Source of the DNA: Tubiluchus corallicola
Lineage: Eukaryota > Priapulida > Priapulimorpha > Priapulimorphida > Tubiluchidae
Reading direction: 5' to 3'
NCBI GenBank assembly: GCA_030141605.1
Contig: JAQGDQ010000759.1
Location: 28,501 to 92,500 of the forward strand
Length of the DNA: 64,000 nucleotides
The notes under the pieces were generated by a model. The model did not search any database, had not been told where the DNA came from, and saw only the letters and a program-made list of their open reading frames with translations. Position 1 is the first letter of the stretch. The number at the start of each line of letters is the position of its first letter. Both the position numbers and the translations under genes were made by a program. This document shows, one piece after another, positions 55,301 through 64,000 of the stretch.

Positions 55301-57859
55301 TGTCCTGTGTGTAATAAAACCGTGGTATAATCAGGTGGATTGTGTTGTTACTGCTGCAATAGATGACTTCATCTTAAGTAAATGTACTTACTTAACTGTA
55401 AATGATTACGAAGCCTTGGCCGCAGAAACTGATGAATGGTTTTACCACGTTTGTTTTTAGAAAATTTTCCCATTTAATCATTTAACTGACGATGACGATT
55501 TTAATCATGTTATAAGAAATTCGCTGCTTGATTCTATAATTTGTAACGATCAGTATAATTTAGATCTTTTCCAAACAACACTAATAGTGGATCAACCTCT
55601 TGCTCCTGTGGCGTACCACAGGGTAGTGTTCTGGATCCTTTTCTTTTTATTCTTATTCTACTCCTCTGGAAGATAGCATAACCAATTGTGGCCTTGATGT
55701 GATGTCCGAAAGAAATATGAGACAGGAACATCATATAGCTGTGGATAGAGCTTTGCTATCAGTGCAGAATGCATGCGACCAAAATTAACTTTTCTACTAA
55801 AGAAGCTCATACAAGCTACATAAAAGCTACAGTTTTCTACTCTGTCCTATTAGTTTAACGTGTTCTTTGCGGCTGTCAAGATCTCTATCTTCAAGACCAC
55901 GTCTGCAAAGATGAGCCATAAAATAAAACGTTAAGGTTAATCTGGATACTAAACTCTTCCACGACATCTCAGAAGTGTCTTTTGAAAGAAAATGATCGCT
56001 ACACGTAGTAAGTTCGAAACATGAACACTGAACGATTCGCTGACAGACATTTATACTTACGGTAAACACAGCGTTTAACATGTAACAAACATCTGATAAT
56101 AAATTATCCTTTTCTAGATTTTGATCCCGCCACACATAGTCATTATACATTAGCAGTTGCTGTTAAGTACCGGTTTGAAGTGTGCCAAGATACCTTAAGG
56201 TCAACAACAGTTCACGAGGACAATCAGTGATTCTCGAACATTTCACGTAGTTATAATAATTGCTAGAAAAGACCATCATTCGTTCCAGTCCTCTTATAGG
56301 CGAGTAAAGTTTCCGCTCACTGTTTCACAGCAGGATAAACTGCAACAATAACGAGTAAAAGAGAGACAGTTCTCACTTTCATTACCCTGAAATCCACCGT
56401 GTAAAGTTACTGAAACATTTATGAGAGGGGCTAAGTGTTGTCAATTCTCGTCGGTGCAACTAATTTCAGATTTTGTCCTACACAACAGACTTGGTTAATT
56501 GAGGAGTTTCTAAAATGGGAAAGTTCTGACGCATGCGTATAATTCCCAAGGTGCATGTCTGTACACAACGTAATGTATTGTACGCAGCTTTTGTAATAGC
56601 AAAATCATATATGCACTGCTTTCTCAGTCTTTGCTTATTCCTACTCCAGACAATATCGGTGAAGGCTAAGTTTGCTCCCATTTTTGTACGAAAAAATGCA
56701 AGTTTTGTCTAGTTTGTTTACAGTGTGAAGCGCATTTCCTGCTCCTTTGCCCCATTTCTAGCCCAAACAAAATTTAATCGAAAAACTATAATGTAGTCCT
56801 TGTTATTGTGCAGTCCTCTAGCTGCAGGAGTTCACCAGAGGATCAACTTTAGGCCTACAGCAGTTGGGCTACTTCTACTAAAACTGATGTTTAGATGACT
56901 TGAAAATTGATGTTTAATCGTTAAAACTCGATTTCTTTGAGCTGCGTGTAAACGTCAGTCTACCGAGGATAATTATGACTGATGGATGGAATAAAAATAA
57001 CGATAGTGACCTCTTAAAAACACTGAACTGCTCATTTCATCTTATTTTGCAATTAATTGACGTTTTGTTTGTTTCACTAGAATACTACAGTATCAGAAAT
57101 TATGTTACTACAGTTTCAGAAACTATGTTACTACAGTGTCAGAAACTACGTTACTACAGTGTCAGAAACCATGTTACTACAGTATCAGAAACTATGTTAC
57201 TACAGTATCAGAAACTATGTTACTACAACATCAGAAACTATGTTACTACAGTATCAGAAACTATGTTATTACAGTATCAGAAACTATGTTACTACAACAT
57301 CAGAAACTATGTTATTACAGTATCAGAAACTATGTTACTACAACATCAGAAACTATGTTATTACAGTATCAGAAACTATGTTACTACAGTATCAGAAACT
57401 ATGTTATTACAGTATCAGAAACTATGTTACTACAGTATCAGAAACTACGTTATTACCGTATCAGAAAGAGTAAAAAATGTAAAAAATTTATGCCGATTGT
57501 TTCCCTTGCTCCCCCTATTAGCTACGTCACTAACTGTGACTATTGTTTCATGATCGCTTGTGCATTTGTGTTTTTCATGGTATAATAATGGCGACGCATT
57601 CAGCCTGTTTTCTACGCCAAACGCAGGAAAAACTCACTGCTTATTACGTTACAGCCCGGAATTTTCCACTTGACACTTTGATAACACCTGTATCAGCCGT
57701 AATTTGGTTTTAGTAATGTGTGGTTCTGCTTACAGATACGTGGTTATCGTGCATCCTCTGAAATCTTTAACGTTTTGTACGACCGTCAAGAGTAAATTAG
57801 TGATCGTGGGAGTCTGGGTAGTCAGTTTGTTACTAAGCATACCCGCTGGACTAGTCTAT
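48973..57859 (+). CDS. Class A (rhodopsin-like) GPCR, probably peptide-type, first two coding exons
   Basis: Exons 48973-49367 and 57736-57859 join in phase 2 to 173 residues covering the N-terminus to helix 4. TM1 (FFVTLVVGVVSNAVVILCVV) has the conserved Asn; ITSRNITSN is intracellular loop 1; TM2 (NLLANLAFADLVFLTFVLPL) has Leu-Ala-x-x-Asp; WTAGETWCK has the disulfide Cys before TM3; TM3 ends VISIERYVVIVHPLK (E-R-Y form of DRY); TM4 has the conserved Trp (VGVWVVSLLLSIPAGL). The intron inside the ERY Arg codon is a common position in peptide GPCRs. Family resembles neuropeptide receptors but cannot be named without helices 5-7, which must lie beyond the 57859 donor and were not found in the window. 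ATG at 48973 is the first in frame after an upstream leader without other coding signal; no signal peptide. Confidence 0.92.
50218..50632. repeat. 136/137-bp tandem triplication with palindrome
   Basis: Three copies of a unit holding ACACCATTTACTTCATCCTT and AGTTATCTACAGAAGCATGC. Each ends with an inverted repeat AAGGTGAGTGT ... ACACTCACCT (11-bp arms, about 21-base loop). In GPCR intron 1. Confidence 0.95.
51353..51866 (-). pseudogene. LINE fragment, RT tail and 3' end
   Basis: Minus-strand frame has DILRQCSIYYGRANKLLMKF, VKRQLFNAYSTTFYCMSTW and YNLSKLKVAYNVSTRKLFNL, matching the LINE tail pattern (R.IY.RAN.LIRKF ... VK..LF.AYC..FY...LW ... L.K..VAYN...R.L). The 3' non-coding part (51353-51520) recurs at 63836-64000. 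The upstream end is cut by a hAT-like terminus at 51867. Confidence 0.85.
51867..52210 (-). pseudogene. hAT transposon remnant with transposase C-terminus
   Basis: One end is CAGGGGTGTCCAACCTTTTTG, a hAT-type terminus. On the minus strand from about 52207 to the stop at 52036 the frame reads STYCCEQLFSRMKNTKSKSR, SLLTDEHLAASLRIATST, ending CQISH then TAA: the hAT dimerisation domain of SCAND3/GTF2IRD2-type transposases. A stop interrupts the frame just upstream. The other end was not identified. Confidence 0.8.
52211..52757. other. Unassigned, possibly rest of the hAT element
   Basis: A + strand open frame (52419-52670) shows no domain. May be interior of the hAT element. Confidence 0.35.
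52769..53320 (-). mobile_element. 5S rRNA-headed SINE, full length
   Basis: 552 bp flanked by a perfect 11-bp direct repeat AGTTGAACAAT (52758-52768 and 53321-53331). On the minus strand the first 120 bases are a 5S rRNA copy, followed by a GC-rich body of about 430 bases ending GGATGCCAACA. The body is shared with 30592-30976. No A-rich tail. Confidence 0.92.
53201..53320 (-). ncRNA. 5S rRNA-derived head of SINE (not a functional 5S gene)
   Basis: Minus strand begins GACTACGGCCATATCACGTT and ends GTGCTGTAGGCTT, 120 nt, the normal 5S length, with the Pol III internal control region (AGTTAAGCAACG, GGGTGACCGCC). Substitutions such as GCCTAAGAATACC for the usual GCCTGGGAATACC and the attached body show it is a mobile copy. 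No T-run terminator follows the 5S part. Confidence 0.88.
53332..54630. other. GPCR intron 1, unassigned
   Basis: Contains a G10 run at 54041-54050 and two copies of ATCCCACGGGATAC(A) at about 54297 and 54607, each a perfect palindrome GTATCCCACGGGATAC-type. They may be termini or internal parts of a decayed element. Confidence 0.45.
54630..54920 (+). pseudogene. LINE reverse-transcriptase fragment (motif A region)
   Basis: Reads HPGYSTQSALLRVHNDIMLT, LTLLGLSSAFDSIDLEILLQ, GIKSVDLSWFRSYIVDRSQS. The motif A pattern LDLSxAFDxIDHxxLL is recognisable with Gly for the first Asp and Leu for His. It breaks off at 54920; related sequence resumes near 55560. Confidence 0.88.
55560..55745 (+). pseudogene. 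LINE reverse-transcriptase fragment (motif B region)
   Basis: Reads CGVPQGSVLDPFLFILI followed by a frameshift; GVPQGSVLGPxLF is the classic motif B. It probably belongs to the same copy as 54630-54920, separated by about 640 bases of insertion or degenerate sequence. Confidence 0.85.
55746..57080. other. GPCR intron 1, unassigned
   Basis: No exon, array or transposon end recognised. Minus-strand open frames at 55827-56150 and 56478-56681 show no domain. Confidence 0.4.
57081..57468 (+). repeat. 23-bp minisatellite upstream of GPCR exon 2
   Basis: About 16 units of consensus GTATCAGAAACTATGTTACT ACA, with variants GTGTC, CAACATC and TATTACAG. Ends about 265 bases before exon 2. A 23-base unit without stops gives three long Tyr/Gln-rich frames, not a gene. 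Confidence 0.96.
57736..57859 (+). CDS. GPCR exon 2 (loop 2 and TM4)
   Basis: Acceptor TCTGCTTACAG; the first base completes the Arg of ERY. 42 codons including it, then donor TAT/GTGAGT. Confidence 0.93.
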
Positions 57860-57971
57860 GTGAGTATACATTATTTTTTCTCACTTTATACGCTATGGTT
57901 TGTTTCGTATTGACGAAATCGGATTTTGATTTTGTAGGCCTGCAGGCCACAGATACTGTGAGGCCCTGGCC

Positions 57972-58815
57972 CCCAGTGATAATTAGCAAAAGCGTGAATG
58001 TTGGATCCTTCAAATCAGTTTATTCAATTTCTACAGCATCATGCCAACATTAGGCTCCCAGTGATAATTAACAAAAGCGTGAATGTTGGATTCTTCAAAT
58101 CAGTTTATTCAATTTCTACAGCATCATGCCAACATTAGGCTCCCAGTGATAATTAGCAAAAGCGTGAATGTTGGATCCTTCAAATCAGTTTATTCAATTT
58201 CTACAGCATCATGTCAACATTAGGCTCCCAGTGGTAATTAGCAAAAGCGCGAATGTTGGATCCTTCAAATCAGTTTATTCAATTTCTACAGCATCATGCC
58301 AACATTAGGCTCCCAGTGATAATTAACAAAAGCGTGAATGTTGGATCCTTCAAATCAGTTTATTCAATTTCTACAGCAACATGCCAACATTAGGCTCCCA
58401 GTGATAATTAACAAAAGCGTGAATGTTGGATCCTTCAAATCAGTTTATTCAATTTCTACAGCATCATGCCAACATTAGGCTCCCAGTGATAATTAGCAAA
58501 AGCGCGAATGTTGGATCCTTCAAATCAGTTTATTCAATTTCTACAGCATCATGCCAACATTAGGTTCCCAGTAATAATTAACAAAAGCGTGAATGTTGGA
58601 TCCTTCAAATCATTTTATTCAATTTCTACAACATAATGCCAACATTAGGCTCCCAGTGATAATTAGCAAAAACGCGAATGTTGGATCCTTCAAATCAGTT
58701 TATTCAATTTCTACAACATAATGCCAACATTAGGCCCACAGTGATAATAAACAAAAGCGTGAATGTTGGATTCTTCAAATCAGTGTATTCAACTTCTACA
58801 ACAATGCCAAACATT
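57972..58815 (+). repeat. 85-bp minisatellite downstream of GPCR exon 2
   Basis: About ten units containing CCCAGTGATAATTAGCAAAA, GCGTGAATGTTGGATCCTTC and AGTTTATTCAATTTCTACAG. It starts about 110 bases after the exon 2 donor; the last units are more diverged. Confidence 0.96.
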
Positions 58816-59396
58816 GGGCCCACAGAGATGGATGCAAGTTTAACACAGGTAAAAGAGAAGAGATATTCTGGTATTTACAAAATTAAAATAAGTTCATGAA
58901 ATATTAAATATAATACATGCAAATTACAATAAATAAATTACTAGTATTTTAACGTATATCATAAAATATACTGTTATTAGTACTAATTAACTTTTGTTCA
59001 CCAACTGACTCTTTGAAGCTGCTATAAATCTATGTATTTATACTGTAACTAGAGACATTTCTCTTTAATACTGAATTGAATGTTGAATGAGTTGATATTG
59101 TGAAAGTTGTAACTGTATATTTTAGGTGCTGCCATCTATTGATTAGTCACTTTAACATTTTACTAGTTAAACTCACCCCTAGTACAATTGCTCGGTCCAG
59201 TGAATATGCAAACTCACTGGATCTCCCCTATTTTTACTGTAATGGGATATGTGAAGCCAAGTTTTTGCATAGTTCTCTACCTATATATACTGGCTGGATT
59301 TCACTTCTAGCCACTGTCTAAATCTTAGCAGTCATGTTACATATATCTATGTAGTGTAATAAACGGTTTCAGTTTTTGTGCAGATATGTAATATAG
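58816..59396. other. GPCR intron 2 or beyond, unassigned
   Basis: A + frame at 59100-59321 has no domain and no GPCR helix pattern. Confidence 0.4.
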
Positions 59397-59608
59397 TGTT
59401 CAAGACGCGCACAGACAGACGCACACACGCCACTTACACATTCTCTTGTATACTTGTATTTTCAGATACACTCAAACACTTTCCAGATTTTCACGTTTAG
59501 TGTAATCATTTCGCGTTCCTTCATACTTTTGTGTTGTAGAATTCTCACTTAATAAACTAGTTTAATTTGACGAAGTGTTTTCTGGTTTTCTCTACGAGTC
59601 TCCGAGAG
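59397..59608 (+). mobile_element. 3' half of an LTR (partial copy)
   Basis: Matches the R-U5 part of the LTR at 62463: CGCCACTTACACATTCTCTT, TTTCGCGTTCCTTCATACTT, TAATAAACTAGTTTAATTTG and TTTTCTCTACGAGTC. The U3 with its TATA box and the terminal CACAACA are missing. Confidence 0.85.
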
Positions 59609-61439
59609 AGACAAAAGTCAAGTTAATCAACGCGAAGTAATTAAGGTGAACTTCGCCACACCAGCGGCCTTAGTCATCAAATTTTCTGACTTTCTAGGGG
59701 TGTTACCTGAACTAATAACGTCGAGACATTATAATAACCCAGGTAGGTAACCGACAGTGTTATTAAAATTTATTGCGTTAAAGCCAGGCATGATTGATCC
59801 ATATAAAGTTTTAAAAGGATATTAGAGTTGCAGAATTACTGTGGGTTCATTTGGGATATGAAGTGGAAATAGACGTAGTTATGTGTTCAGTTAAATTCCC
59901 GTGTTCAATCATCCAATGTCCAGGCGATGAACAACTTGGATAACAATGACCGAGTTATGAATGCCTGGTTTACAATTGACAAAATATCCTATTCCGCTTA
60001 TCTTGTGTCCAGACATTGTGTTCGATTTTAATAAGAAGTTCGGTTACGTGTTGTAGAAATTTGCAATCATTTTATTGTAAAACGTATACAATGTTCACCT
60101 CAATCACAAAATTGAACAAACAGTCATAAAGTTCGCAATATGATATTTAACAGTAGGAAATTTGCATCTTTTCTCAATGCTGTCTCTAGATCAACTGAAA
60201 CTTGCATGCCTGAGAGAATAAAGCTGTAATCACATGACCAGACATACAAGTTCCTATTGGAAGGTACATTAAATTCATGCATACAGACCATAAATGGAAA
60301 GGTTACCTATACTCTACACTACAGACTACTAGTCAAACCAAAATCAAAGTCTACTTGGCTTCTTTGATGGCAGAATAAAGATTATTGGTTTCCAGAAAGC
60401 TGTGTTATAATGTTATAATTTTTCTCTATTTAAACTTGAATAAAAGAGTTAGAACAAGAATTAAAGCATGAAATTAACAATCTAATTACTCTGATTAATG
60501 AATATCTATAAAAGCAAAAGGAAACAATATTTATAAACAGAAATCAATCTCTGACAAACTTTGTACAATTAGAGTAAAACAACGACTGTAGATGGCAGCA
60601 TAGACTAATTCAGTACTTTAGTGTAGTAGACCGACAATTAAATGGATCACATAATACTACAATCACGTACTCGGTACAATAAGAGACACGTGTGATTATC
60701 AAATGCCAAAATGCCTATTTTCTTGTTATCAAAATTAATATTCAGGTATCCAAAAAAAGATTTACTCGTAAAAAAATTGGACAAAGATAATTAGGTTTCT
60801 TATTCTATCGCTGGCAATTTTTTTGCAATTTACTTGTTTTAATAGTAAATACGGCGCAGCAATAATGAATCACATTTGGGGTTCCGATTTTTGGACCTAT
60901 ATAATAATTGATATTTATTTATTAGTGTCAAAATGCATACCAGACATACATACAATTTCAATTTTGAGATATACAAAAAAAAACAAGACATATATACGAT
61001 TTCAATTTTGAAATATAATAACACTATATAAAAAAACAATTACTAATAAACAAATATTGTTAAATCTTCCTGTTAGTTATATTAGTTATTTAATGAAAAG
61101 TTTAATGATTAATATTTAAAATAAATTGTCATTCATTAAGCCTCATTTCCAATGATATGATCATTACATAGTACATTGTTCATCTTAAAAACGCATTTTC
61201 AGCATGAGTAGACCAAAGCTAGAAAATAAAAAAAACAATACTTGGCACTGACTTTATAGATAAAAACGTTTTGAGAAAGCTCAGAAAAAAGTCATAAGCT
61301 TGTGAGATAAGAACTCACAAACATTTATGAATCTGCAAAAAATGGAATGAAAAAATAACAAAAAATTGAAATTTTTGCGCTCACTCCGCGTAAAACGGAC
61401 ACTGGTCAGTTATTCCAAATAACAAAATTTACAAAACTG
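59609..61439. other. Unassigned, possibly retroelement interior
   Basis: No polymerase, protease or GPCR exon was recognised. The first part directly follows the LTR fragment and may be retrotransposon leader, but no primer-binding site could be identified. Confidence 0.35.
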
Positions 61440-61645
61440 AGAATCAGCTCTCATACTTTGTATATTGAAAGAGGGAGGTACGTTAAACCTGGAAAAATCC
61501 CGGCTGAGAATCGTATGTGCTCATGCTGTTTAAGAAATGAAATCGAAGACGAATTACACTTTATAAAATGTTCATATTACAATGATCTTAGAGGAAAATT
61601 ATCTAATCACATCAATGTAGTTATACCAGAATTTTTCTTTGAGAG
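61440..61645 (+). pseudogene. LINE tail fragment, left of GA microsatellite
   Basis: Reads TLYIERGRYVKPGKIP and RMCSCCLRNEIEDELHFIKC, the CxxC...H...C segment at the C-terminus of LINE polymerases, then stops being coherent at the microsatellite. Confidence 0.85.
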
Positions 61646-61975
<330 letters not shown>

Positions 61976-62462
61976 GTGTAGAAATAAATTAGAAATCTTT
62001 ACAAATGTGCAGAGTGGCGTTACATGTACCTACCAAACGAACGATTAATTATAATCATCTTGTACTCGCCAATTCTTCATAAAACCAAAAATCATTTATC
62101 AGTCGAAATCTGCATTAGTTGAGTCCATATATATCGGTTAGTTTTGACAGGCTTTGTTTTACTTGCGCGCTTTCGTACAATCAGAGTTTCGGTGGCGGAT
62201 CCAGTTTTAGGTGCAAGCCGGTAAAAATTGCTGAAAAGTCGCTAATCTCCTGGGCGCGCCTGTATAATTTCGCAATATCGGATCTGAGGAAATTCTATCT
62301 TCCGCGGTGAGAAATTATCCCCTCTTTCGAAAGGTTCGATTAACGTCTCGTCAGAAAACTACAATTTATTACGAAATTTCAATAACTGTCCGAACTATTT
62401 AATCAGCGGAGTGATTTTCACCTAATAGTTTACTCTAAATAGATATTCATTTACTAAGCATC
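61976..62462. other. Unassigned
   Basis: No exon or transposon end recognised. Confidence 0.35.
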
Positions 62463-62497
62463 AGTTGTGGAGTCGCTGGCATCAATTAGAATTAAAT

Positions 62498-62575
62498 AGA
62501 ACATTGTAGAATGTTCCATTAGAATAATCGTCTTACCTTGTAGAATGTTCTAGAAAGAAACGTCTAGAATGTTCC
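62498..62575 (+). promoter_or_regulatory. Heat-shock-element clusters upstream of LTR TATA box
   Basis: AGAAC-ATTGT-AGAAT-GTTCC (62498-62517), AGAAT-GTTCT-AGAAA (62542-62556, perfect three-unit element) and AGAAT-GTTCC (62566-62575), 10 bases before TATATAA at 62585-62591. The nGAAn/nTTCn alternation is the metazoan HSF-binding consensus. Confidence 0.65.
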
Positions 62576-62639
62576 CTGGCACGCTATATAAGGCGAAGCA
62601 GGCCGCTGACACACACACGCACGCAGACTCACACGGACG

Positions 62640-62793
<154 letters not shown>

Positions 62794-63139
62794 CGCAGAT
62801 TCACACGGACGCCACTTACACATTCTCTTGTACACTTACATTTTCAGATACACTTGAACGTTTTCCAGATTTTCACGTTTACTGTAAACATTTCGCGTTC
62901 CTTCATACTTTTGTGTTGTAGAATTCTCGCTTAATAAACTAGTTTAATTTGAAGAAGTGTTTTCTGGTTTTCTCTACGAGCCTTCCGAGAGAAACAAAAC
63001 ACAACAGTAACTGCCTGCGTGGTTAATCACATTAAATAGATAAAATTATATAATACCTGTCGATCCGTTGATCAGGTAGTCAGCAACCAGTGGTCATTCA
63101 CTCATCTGTCAACTATTTTCTGTTTGGCATGTAGTTCAG

Positions 63140-63600
63140 TTGGTTAGTGAATCAGTGAGTGAGTGAATGAGTGAGTGAGTGTGTGAGAGTGAGTGAGTGT
63201 GTGAGTCAGTGAATGAGTGAGTGAGTGAATGAGTGAGTGAGTGAGTGAATGAGTGAGTGAGTGTGTGAGTGTGTGAGTGAGTGAGTGAGTGTGTGAGAGT
63301 GAGTGAGTGTGTGAGTGAGTGAATGAGTGAGTGAGTGAGTGTGTGAATGTGTGAGTGAGTGTGTGAGTGAGTGAATGAGTGAGTGAGTGAGTGTGTGAGT
63401 GAGTGAATGAGTGGGTGAGTGAGTGAGTGAGTGAGTGTGTGAATGAGTGGGTGAGTGAGTGAGTGAGTGAGTGTGTGAGGTAGTGAATGAGTGGGTGAGT
63501 GTGTCAGTCAGTCAGCTAAGTCAGTCAGTCAGTTGGCCACCCGGTCAATCAGTCAGTCAGTCAGCCAGTCAGTCAGTCAGTCAGTCAGCCAAATCGTCTG
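63140..63600. repeat. (GAGT)n then (CAGT)n microsatellite
   Basis: About 90 GAGT-type units with GTGT/GAAT variants in blocks, followed by CAGT units from 63503. The variant blocks (for instance GAGTGTGTGAGTGAGTGAAT) recur, hinting at higher-order slippage. Confidence 0.95.
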
Positions 63601-63835
63601 TCTACCATTCAATCAGCTAGTTAGTCATTTGGTTGGTTCTGGTGACTTTCTCTACGGAGTTCTAGCGATTTTGTGATTAAAGGGAAATTCAGAGAAACTA
63701 ACTCAGAGAAATCAGGTAAACACACAAAGAAGATTTTTTTAACTGTGTACAACATACATCATGGCGAATAATGTTCTGGTTATCTTATTTTGATTACAAG
63801 ATGGAAAACATTTTAAACTTAGAGCTCGTAATAAA

Positions 63836-64000
63836 GATTTTAATTTAATATTTTATTTCAAACTTTACAAAGTTCATATACTTATCACAAATTAATACAA
63901 ATAATACAATAAATCATGACACACAACAATAATACAAATAACAATTAACGATATAACAAACTACGCCAATGACGTCTAATTACAGAAGTAAAGTTTAAAT
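63836..64000 (-). mobile_element. LINE 3' end (second copy, runs off the window)
   Basis: About 90 percent identical by eye to 51353-51520 (TTTCAAACTTTACAAAGTTC, AACTACGCCAATGAC), in the same orientation. Being the 3' non-coding end of a minus-strand LINE, its coding tail would lie beyond the window. Confidence 0.8.

Noticed and set aside
59100-59321. Candidate third GPCR exon
   Set aside because: No helix 5-like pattern and no acceptor in the needed phase.

Overview
This is an animal nuclear genome window: AT-rich, with GT-AG introns, spliced genes separated by long non-coding stretches, and very many transposon remnants and tandem arrays. I see no prokaryotic operons, bacterial ribosome-binding sites or CRISPR. 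A lachesin/IgLON-type adhesion gene, LINE tails, hAT elements, a tRNA-headed SINE and a 5S-headed SINE point to an invertebrate. A protostome, perhaps a lophotrochozoan, is my best guess, held weakly.

Four host genes can be built by joining exons whose splice phases agree. (1) On +, 1608-6651: the last four exons of an unrecognised gene with a long disordered tail (acidic, proline/serine-rich, then basic). (2) On -, 24358 down to 14885: seven exons of a secreted three-Ig-domain adhesion protein (lachesin/IgLON-like) with a signal peptide; the last exon was not found. (3) On +, 32141-42274: a complete five-exon gene for SDHC, the cytochrome b560 membrane anchor of mitochondrial complex II (184 residues). 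(4) On +, 48973-57859 and continuing past the window: the first two coding exons of a class A GPCR, split inside the E/DRY motif.

The rest is mostly mobile or repetitive DNA. There are five families of short hAT-like elements, several with recognisable 8-bp target duplications, and a decayed hAT transposase tail. There is a solo LTR with an AAAAG duplication plus two more copies of that LTR, and at least seven decayed LINE pieces. A 5S rRNA-derived SINE has an 11-bp duplication. A retropepsin-like open frame has Asn where the catalytic Asp should be. Tandem arrays include an 83-bp array (IgCAM intron), 70/71-bp (before the retropepsin frame), 50-bp and 62-bp (SDHC introns 2 and 3), 119-bp and 137-bp triplets, 23-bp and 85-bp (around GPCR exon 2), and many microsatellites.

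Two observations stand out. The LTR family carries clustered, textbook heat-shock elements directly upstream of its TATA box, conserved between two copies, so it may be a heat-responsive retrotransposon. Several intronic minisatellites also contain, in every unit and in the sense direction of the host gene, motifs that look like splice sites: GTAAGG/GTAAGA donors in SDHC intron 2, pyrimidine-CAG acceptors in SDHC intron 3, TACTAAC plus CAG in the IgCAM intron, and pyrimidine-CAG in the GPCR intron. Whether the spliceosome uses them is unknown.
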